The notes under the pieces are model-generated. The model worked only from the letters and a program-made list of their open reading frames with translations. It did not search any database and was not told where the DNA came from. The translations under genes were made by a program, and so were the position numbers. Positions 15,201 through 15,966 of a stretch of DNA of 15,966 nucleotides are shown in pieces; position 1 is the stretch's first letter, and the number at the start of each line of letters is the position of its first letter. The stretch spans positions 1 through 15,966 of the forward strand of contig JAQICQ010000021.1 in assembly GCA_027858455.1 (NCBI GenBank), read 5' to 3'. The DNA is from Elusimicrobiota bacterium. Its GTDB lineage: Bacteria > CG03 > SLGR01 > JAGXOG01.

Positions 15201-15966
15201 TCATCCCTGTCGGGTTCCTGAGATTTAAGAATTACCCATTCAGCATCGGAGGCAGCGGCAGGCCCGGTATTCTCACCGCTCCAGGAACCGGCGCTGCGGG
15301 TTCTGTAACGCAGACTGCTCTGGAACGAAAGAGCATAACTCATAATCCCGTCAGCCGCGGTCTTTATTTGAGCTGTTGCGGTAGAAATATTTGACATATC
15401 CGAAAAGTTGCTGTTGTCATCATAGGATTTTACTGCCACGTAATATGTCGCCCCCGCCGTTAGATTTAAAAGAGTTCTATCTTCAGTCTCTCCCTGCGCC
15501 GCAGGCGCCCAACTCTGGGTATAACTGTCGGCCGCGGCCCACACAAATGGAGTATAGGTCGTATATTTTATCTCATATCCCCCATCAGGAGGAGGTGAAA
15601 TATTACCGACGGTTCCATCATCTCCAGGGGCAATCCATGTTATATTAATCTGTCCTTCATAACTTCCTGTAGCTGCAATGAGCGTAGTAATCATTGCCGG
15701 TTTTATATTATCCACTCCTGCTGTTGCTCTGTTTTTTTCTGTTTCGGTATTAGAAAGGACTCCGTAATTTCCTGCTTTATCTAATGCCTCCACAGCAACA
15801 TAGTAAGTCACTCCGTCGGTAAGGCCCGTGAGAGTATAATTCTCTGTCTGCCCCGGGTTAAGCGGAATCTGACTCTGAGAATATTTAGAAGCGCTGTCAA
15901 AATCAGCTTGGGAAGTAAAATTACTCTCTGTTTTATATTTTAATATATAACTTTCCGCATTTCCAA
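3263..15966 (-). CDS. Giant modular repeat protein, probably secreted or cell-surface (5'-partial)
   Basis: The frame stays open from the right edge to a TAA at 3265..3263, giving 4233 visible residues. The GTG at 15811 is not the start: upstream codons continue the same FnIII domain without a stop. Visible modules (residue 1 = first complete codon): FnIII 1-88 and 89-201; eight-motif propeller-like domain 202-615; fifteen ~110-aa repeats 616-2266; FnIII 2267-2382 and 2383-2494; second propeller-like domain 2495-2914; two more repeats 2915-3137; FnIII 3138-3252; two lamin-tail-like domains 3253-3555; unassigned beta-rich region 3556-3858; PQQ-like propeller 3859-4233. No catalytic motif, transmembrane helix, LPXTG or recognisable C-terminal sorting domain is seen; the protein ends on the last propeller strand. 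Any signal peptide would lie off the window. Cysteines are sparse and aromatic and Asp/Asn/Ser/Thr residues abundant, as in extracellular proteins. An adhesin, stalk or surface-binding role is inferred, not shown. Confidence 0.93.
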   Translation of the reverse strand, partial: GNAESYILKYKTESNFTSQADFDSASKYSQSQIPLNPGQTENYTLTGLTDGVTYYVAVEALDKAGNYGVLSNTETEKNRATAGVDNIKPAMITTLIAATGSYEGQINITWIAPGDDGTVGNISPPPDGGYEIKYTTYTPFVWAAADSYTQSWAPAAQGETEDRTLLNLTAGATYYVAVKSYDDNSNFSDMSNISTATAQIKTAADGIMSYALSFQSSLRYRTRSAGSWSGENTGPAAASDAEWVILKSQEPDRDEKLLGALATDGNLYITRWDGSSWNSDFSYGSGNLNSDYRLFDLSYEKSSGDALLLYGSGSSVAPQIYYRTYDGSSWSSSQGLSFTEINGTVRWINLAARPNSDYIMMVLCDSNGEVMSYLWDGSQWVSASKRKNSTSVDDNTKDIVDTAWESQSGRAMVMWGNNSNPHYEMWSTTASAWVVTDTLGPSMGDVMGWIRLKSDPSSDNIGFMGEDNSIQASVWNGSLWDTTDDIGPPSPEVTYRSGDIEWEREGDEAVFAYAKRSVSYFSYLTWTSASGWSDSDPDNGTDDSTLWSDDIAFLQLRPDPNTEEIILSATDITGQLISKIWNGSGWESSLTHTSSGYLNKGETFDFSSNLFDDIPPSVVNNQTGDDNWRNSNNGTYNTDFSDSGGSRLSKFQTKVYSAPSGGGALLDDWRDVAEAINSDSYTTDWSLDNTTFDNMQQGINYLSVRVYDGAGSTDTLTDVFYVRKDTVPAGIADNQPGVSKWENSTGTVYNVDFTDSVSKLDTAYYCAYSSPARAGALLKDWTSLFNGLGAASWTTDWEVDFDILQNETTNYISVKVTDIASNQKITEDIFFILKDTVTPVITDNQSGDDSWQKAGGTVYNVDFSDTGGSLLKKAEYSVYDAPGFGGNLIKGWTIIIDTINASDYNTDWDIDFQSLPEDTTNYISVRISDGAESVNTLSDCFYVLSDTTSPQITDNQPGDDTWRISSGTVYDVDFTDTGGSRLNDIYYRVYTSSAQAGSQVMDWTLIQSSVNTNSYTDDWQVNFSSLVAGINYVSVKAVDNADSVNISTDVFYVKKSTALPVITDNQTGDDSWRRINSAVYDIDFDKGGDALIDRAETYITTGPAKSGALVQSWTAQISTISAASYTDDWSISTDTWNLLKPGTNYVTVKVYDEAGLNSELEDAFYVKKDTMSPEITDNQTGDDNWRTSTGTVYNVDFTDELSGIEKIEYTVYSQIDMTGSLIIGWTDIISSTDIPSYTDDWEVNFSSLAAGTNYVSVRVRDIAGSSATLTDAFYVKKDTSTPGITDNQTGDNTWRTAPGTTYNVDFYDYDSLLSTAYYKVSAGTGESGEIISWTPIFSGLNNSAYLTDWDVDFNNLNQGINYVTVKVRDYAGLENKAQDLFYIKKDTTSPQVTDNQEGDDIWRKAGGTLYDIDFSDSGSLLYSCSYSVYSSSDMGGNQILDWTTIAGSISSDTYTNNWSVNFSQLEEGKNYLSVKVQDYAFNEKIIKDVFYVLKDTTTPTISDNQAGDDTWRKSPGTAYDVDFTDSGYSGLKYSSYTVYSSSGMTGTQLKDWTGISGVSGDSFTDNWTIDFAALGQGKNYVSAKTEDNALNATTTEDLFYVKKDNVSPAIYDNQSGDYTWRNSSGTLYDIDFTDSASELNYARYQVKSPTGGVIAGWTNIDGVSGGSFNDNWALSESDFNKLKSGTTYYISVEIYDNSDNLSSGSDLFFILKDTVTPSITDNVVGEDIWRSSGILYDIDFADYGGSNLNNAQYAVFPLQNMEGSATVGWTDIASGINKSSYTADWLLDFDALKTGTSNYVSIRCYDYATSSDTVIDAFYIWKDTRTSQIVDNQDGDDSWRKNSGTTYDVDFNDYNSKLSTARYSVYSEPSLSGDEVISWTDIFTYQPDRSEYNTNWQVLFSSLTEGMNYVTVKVSNNLGLSRTIDDMFYIKKDTTPPAAADNQTGDNTWRNTNDGIYDIDFNDVTSGVVKYETRVSTVPGSAPYLYDWEVEVTTDTNNFTDNWQISDSHFNILTEDVTNYISVRVTDKATNTYELTDAFYILKDTTTPKITDNQAGDTSWRNSSGTVYDIDFTDTGGSLLDSARYKVYAEPSMGGSEVLGWTDIFTSAGVSSYTADWEADFTALKSSYNYVSVEVTDIAGSSLTLTDAFFVKKDTVMPVITDNQAGDYSWRNSSGTVYDVDFADYISGLSSAAYTVYDLPGKAGNKVLGWTQIFSNPGISSYINDWEIDFYSLVKGTNYVSVRVYDEGKNITGLTDIFFILKDTVSPAGITDLTSSTGSQGEIDLTWTAPGDDGAVGNAESYILKYKTESNFTSQADFDSASEYSQSWIPLNPGQTESKTLEDLIDGNTYYFALEAVDKADNRGVLSSTNTSWAYAGPDTTSPSKVTNLYAQTGSYEGQIELTWIAPGDDGTVGNILPPPDGGYEIRYTTYTPFVWAAADSYTQSWAPENSGQSEVETLINLTNGVTYYAALQSYDEKNNLSYISNISTAQAQVAGMRNALVIYGKGTQTNPYWKEWDSAQWLSETQGASAAAIIRYMRIKSNTPISDEKMLGVLSSDGQLTVQRFNGSAFSNEFISNGIAAADSDKRAFDIAYENYSGRAMVVYYNGTAGEVSYRVWSSSAAGWVVGETSLSLGSLTGDIYWIKLSGRPDTNELMLSAVDSNSDIYSIRWDSNSWVNGRINTTNSSVNSKQAFDADWESLSGDCMVIWGEGTSTQYDIWQAGASSWDAGGPYAGPNVGGTVNWLKIDADPGADRIGFTSIDALNDWNVSIWDGSVWGALPTENTGMSGNATRITDIKWEKDSGRCIAVGVEDIGATDDIFSYTYWTLSGGWERTPSNAFQDSYNWNGDIKWLKMESDPNVNNLILMGIDGASSMKTRQWVEGVWIAGTEHISAISNYNYECADVTSDLYDEVPPTLTDNQSGDNTWRNSNIATYNVDADDTGGSRLSKIETKVYSQVGMSGELIDDWRAAVTSISSNSYVQDWSVATPCWDNLQPGYNYISVRSADRAGNYSNVSEDAFYIKKDTIPPAAVDNQTGDDTWRNTSGTTYDIDIEDNLSLIDRLEYDVWTSSARTGTQILSWQTVFSGLNNSLYSTNWEVYFSSLTNGKNYVNVQVFDMVGNSGITEDLFYVMKDTVPPVATTDLFVTPGLTGGQVELNWSAPADDGAIGNNTGGGYEIKYSSVGVINSANWASATEFSQNWTPLTIGETESRMVNGLNIGVTYYFALKSFDKVAGPPYNYSEISNSTSSLPQSGNIWINEIYAAGVAGSDWVEIFNDRNIDIGLQNWELVYNEGSIAAPGSTTTVWLGVLADTVTASGFKKIALSQDLDSVLSYHIILKESNGLDVGKVQWPAATGGGESFSRIYNSKEYFEIDPTPTPAYSNTISTAPVKINEISYQELSGQFIEIYNTTADTVTISGWKIYNSNMNPFSFTGKFYPNSFNGLDSSSVDDILNTYENRFGASGLNSDTDYIVLENTNGQVADRVSWEDTLNNYYNNQAQKVSYEETAAGGLVSPKTIGRYPLEGTDTDIDKDDITDFNTPTEYAANNRAITLPSNTVSFPENNNILARRSKIEIALGTDSAGGWTDTVVFILTGGAADNYSPHIYRLEDLGIDLSTTSLQSAIFVGVSTPDIDGHMLSAGGYYRMILNNDNDISAAPQNEITGLYVDNSVHTVNVSSITASFAKANDSSKIGLLRFDVTNECQTGLNSVELEKVRVKFDDGTTQLTTAQAQNLFENIYIVHNSTDYSSVMFDINLDEYISVVSSNSFSLNAGYQIVDISFSTGPLTTVGPQETNTYFAAVKLSSAASTSTPNTFRAIIDGEVDISLRDSPSKVYQDITDIAPENSGALTATEKLKTDWVNVSKGSVPVYSAVYSYYGNNDVFGAADDGILKSFDASGNLDWKYDVGAKIRTDINGAEESGNIYVYFGDDSGIVYKLRDDGNSSTLMWSKNLGAAASFVAVRDYLYIPCADGRVYKLDKNTGETTSGWDGTLSGTLKGSPAVMDGFNGINALWTSSDNGNVFRVDLADGTETSSFAAGAAVSRFTIESGYYAENLNSNFLFAASGDGKVYCRTSGNLTTIPAGWTNRAGQTDGEYNTGASIKGGLFKSIFSEADGMKYLYFGNDDGKLYKIDTASGTLAWSSPYQAEGIIGETYPVMLQGNWLEIGSGNDYVYFGDEKGYFYAVDKDDGTTLRSGYPKNLGSPVISNPTVNLGKNRIYLGTADGRIHAINIGP
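3266..4390 (-). other. C-terminal PQQ-like 8-bladed propeller of the giant protein
   Basis: About 375 residues with eight strand motifs: GILKSFD, GIVYKLR, GRVYKLD, GNVFRVD, GKVYCRT, GKLYKID, GYFYAVD and GRIHAIN. Several are preceded by 'YFGDD' or 'YFGND' type turns. The protein ends three residues after the last motif (N-I-G-P-stop), so the propeller is C-terminal with no tail or sorting signal. It is the same fold class as the propeller that opens the next gene, but the two are clearly diverged. Confidence 0.85.
4391..5299 (-). other. Unassigned ~303-residue beta-rich region
   Basis: Lies between the second lamin-tail-like domain and the C-terminal propeller. I do not recognise a family. 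Two parts are suggested: a first ~120 residues with 'SKIEIALGTDSAGG' and 'YYRMILNND', and a second ~180 residues with 'IGLLRFDVTNE', 'LEKVRVKFDDGTTQLT', 'MFDINLDEY' and 'YFAAVKLSS'. The alternation of hydrophobic and polar residues indicates beta-sandwich folds. A single Cys is present. No catalytic pattern is visible. Confidence 0.6.
5300..6208 (-). other. Two consecutive lamin-tail-like (LTD) domains
   Basis: The first (5816..6208) opens 'W-I-N-E-I' followed by 'D-W-V-E-I-F-N' and 'N-W-E-L'. The second (5300..5815) opens 'K-I-N-E-I' followed by 'Q-F-I-E-I-Y-N' and 'S-G-W-K-I-Y-N'. The first ends 'F-S-R-I-Y...DPTPTPAYSN' and the second 'G-R-Y-P...DFNTPTEYAANN', matching the usual LTD ending with a Thr/Pro turn and Asn. 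LTD domains occur in lamins and in many secreted bacterial proteins, where they are thought to be binding or tethering Ig-fold modules. The second copy has a long insertion around 'DDILNTYENRFGAS'. Confidence 0.8.
6209..6553 (-). other. FnIII domain (third of this subtype)
   Basis: About 115 residues following repeat copy 17. It has 'V-E-L-N-W-S-A-P-A-D-D-G', 'G-G-Y-E-I-K-Y-S', 'S-Q-N-W-T-P' and 'V-T-Y-Y-F-A-L-K-S-F-D'. It matches the FnIII domains at 8483..9166 and 15362..15966 and may represent a further, shortened start of the same super-repeat, this time followed by LTD domains instead of a propeller. Confidence 0.85.
6554..7222 (-). repeat. Short array: copies 16 and 17 of the ~110-aa repeat
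   Basis: Copy 16 (6881..7222, 114 aa) and copy 17 (6554..6880, 109 aa). Both begin 'P-[TA]-x-[LV]-x-D-N-Q-x-G-D-[ND]-T-W-R-N' and end 'D-[AL]-F-Y-[IV]-x-K-D-T-[IV]-P'. Copy 16 resembles copy 1 more than its neighbours (both have 'WRNSN' and 'GGSRLSK.[EQ]TKVYS'), and each directly follows a propeller-like domain, so the two arrays are positionally homologous. Copy 17 resembles copy 13 at its start (PPAA[AV]DNQTGD[ND]TWRNT). Confidence 0.9.
7223..8482 (-). other. Eight-motif propeller-like domain, copy 2
   Basis: About 420 residues. Eight motifs ending in an aromatic occur in order: WKEWDSAQW, VQRFNGSAF, RVWSSSAAGW, SIRWDSNSW, DIWQAGASSW, SIWDGSVW, YWTLSGGW and RQWVEGVW. They alternate with segments such as 'SGRAMVVY' or 'SGDCMVIW' and 'D-I-Y-W-I-K-L...P-D-T-N-E-L-M-L', giving four tandem ~100-residue double units. 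Homologous along its length to the domain at 14120..15361. No exact family recognised; the 8-bladed propeller fold is inferred from motif count and spacing. Confidence 0.7.
8622..8684 (-). repeat. Identical 63-bp DNA patch B (partner at 15504..15566)
   Basis: Exact direct repeat at an offset of 6882 bp within the second FnIII of each pair, encoding the 'YTPFVWAAADSYTQSWAP' segment. Toward higher coordinates (8685..8787 versus 15567..15669) similarity stays high, with scattered changes, many at third codon positions. Confidence 0.9.
8953..9078 (-). repeat. Near-identical DNA patch A (partner at 15841..15966)
   Basis: Direct repeat with the right edge of the window at an offset of 6888 bp. I count 4 mismatches in 126 bases, and the last 80 bases (8999..9078 versus 15887..15966) are identical and run off the edge. 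It encodes the middle of the first FnIII of each pair. Immediately outside (8893..8952 versus 15781..15840) the match drops sharply. Confidence 0.9.
9167..14119 (-). repeat. Fifteen tandem in-frame copies of a ~110-residue repeat
   Basis: Copies run from high to low coordinates with starts at 14119, 13783, 13450, 13117, 12787, 12448, 12121, 11797, 11470, 11143, 10816, 10486, 10156, 9823 and 9493. Lengths are 324 to 339 bp (108 to 113 aa), always a multiple of three. Each copy opens 'P-x-I-T-D-N-Q-x-G-D-D-x-W-R', then 'G-T-x-Y-[DN]-[VI]-D-F-x-D'; a middle 'Y-x-V-Y-S' strand and 'G-W-T-x-I'; then 'Y-T-x-D-W-x-[VI]-[DN]-F-x-x-L', 'G-x-N-Y-[VI]-[ST]-V-[KR]-V-x-D', and a closing 'D-x-F-Y-V-K-K-D-T'. 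The closing K-D-T-x-x-P joint resembles linkers between bacterial Ig-like domains, so each copy is probably one beta-sandwich. Copies are diverged from one another. I do not recognise an established family for it. Confidence 0.93.
14120..15361 (-). other. Eight-motif propeller-like domain, copy 1
   Basis: About 414 residues with eight motifs in order: RTRSAGSW, TRWDGSSW, RTYDGSSW, YLWDGSQW, WSTTASAW, SVWNGSLW, TWTSASGW and KIWNGSGW. Odd motifs follow 'SG[DR]A[LM][LV][LM]' type strands and even ones follow 'W-[IV]-x-L...P-[DN]-[RS]-[DN]' strands, giving four double units of ~100 residues. The segment ends with a partial extra unit start (FDFSSNLFDD), mirrored in copy 2. Fold and binding role are inferred. 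Confidence 0.7.
15504..15566 (-). repeat. Identical 63-bp DNA patch B, second copy
   Basis: Partner of 8622..8684. The 6-bp difference in offset between patches A and B means the two FnIII pairs also differ by small in-frame indels between the patches. Confidence 0.9.
15841..15966 (-). repeat. Near-identical DNA patch A, second copy
   Basis: Partner of 8953..9078, same orientation. Identity continues to the last base of the window, so the true extent of the match is unknown. Confidence 0.9.

Larger units (their letters stand above)
15362..15966 (-). other. FnIII pair, copy 1 (first member cut by the window edge)
   Basis: The second FnIII (15362..15700) is complete; the first (15701..15966) lacks its N-terminal strands. 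The visible part of the first carries 'S-Y-I-L-K-Y-K-T-E-S' and 'T-Y-Y-V-A-V-E-A-L-D-K-A-G'. Since the equivalent domain at 8819..9166 directly follows a 110-aa repeat array, another array may lie just outside the window; that is inference. Confidence 0.85.

Noticed and set aside
15809..15811. GTG as the start codon of the giant gene
   Set aside because: It falls within an FnIII strand (T-D-G-V-T-Y-Y), and upstream codons to the window edge continue the same domain without a stop.

Overview
The window holds two very large coding regions, both on the minus strand and both cut by a window edge. Together they cover every base. They meet at a TAATG junction (stop and start share the base at 3263), so they look like consecutive genes of one operon read from right to left. 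I see no rRNA, tRNA, CRISPR array, insertion sequence, attachment site, promoter or terminator.

The upstream gene (3263..15966, N-terminus off the right edge, 4233 residues visible) encodes a giant modular protein built only from repeat and beta-sandwich or propeller modules. In N-to-C order these are: two fibronectin type III (FnIII) domains; a ~415-residue domain with eight 'W-[DN]-G-S-x-W'-like motifs (probably an 8-bladed propeller); fifteen tandem copies of a ~110-residue repeat; a second FnIII pair; a second eight-motif domain; two more copies of the ~110-residue repeat; another FnIII; two lamin-tail-like domains (LTD); a ~303-residue unassigned beta-rich region; and a C-terminal PQQ-like 8-bladed propeller. 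The order [FnIII-FnIII-propeller-110-aa repeats] occurs twice, about 6.88 kb apart, with patches of near-identical DNA. The protein therefore grew by segmental duplication plus expansion or contraction of the 110-aa array (15 versus 2 copies).

The downstream gene (1..3263, C-terminus off the left edge, 1087 residues visible) starts with a clear Sec signal peptide. It continues with a PQQ-like 8-bladed propeller, an Ig-like domain, five FnIII domains and the start of a ZU5-like domain. The two proteins share module types and are probably co-translated, exported cell-surface or secreted proteins. Nothing catalytic is visible in either; adhesion, carbohydrate binding or a surface-layer/stalk role is inference.

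Organism: the moderately AT-rich DNA, the FnIII style with 'APGDDG' and 'QSW.P' signatures, and the combination of LTD, PQQ-like and FnIII modules in huge secreted proteins resemble uncultured Gram-negative lineages such as Elusimicrobiota or Omnitrophota. This is a low-confidence impression; no marker gene is present.
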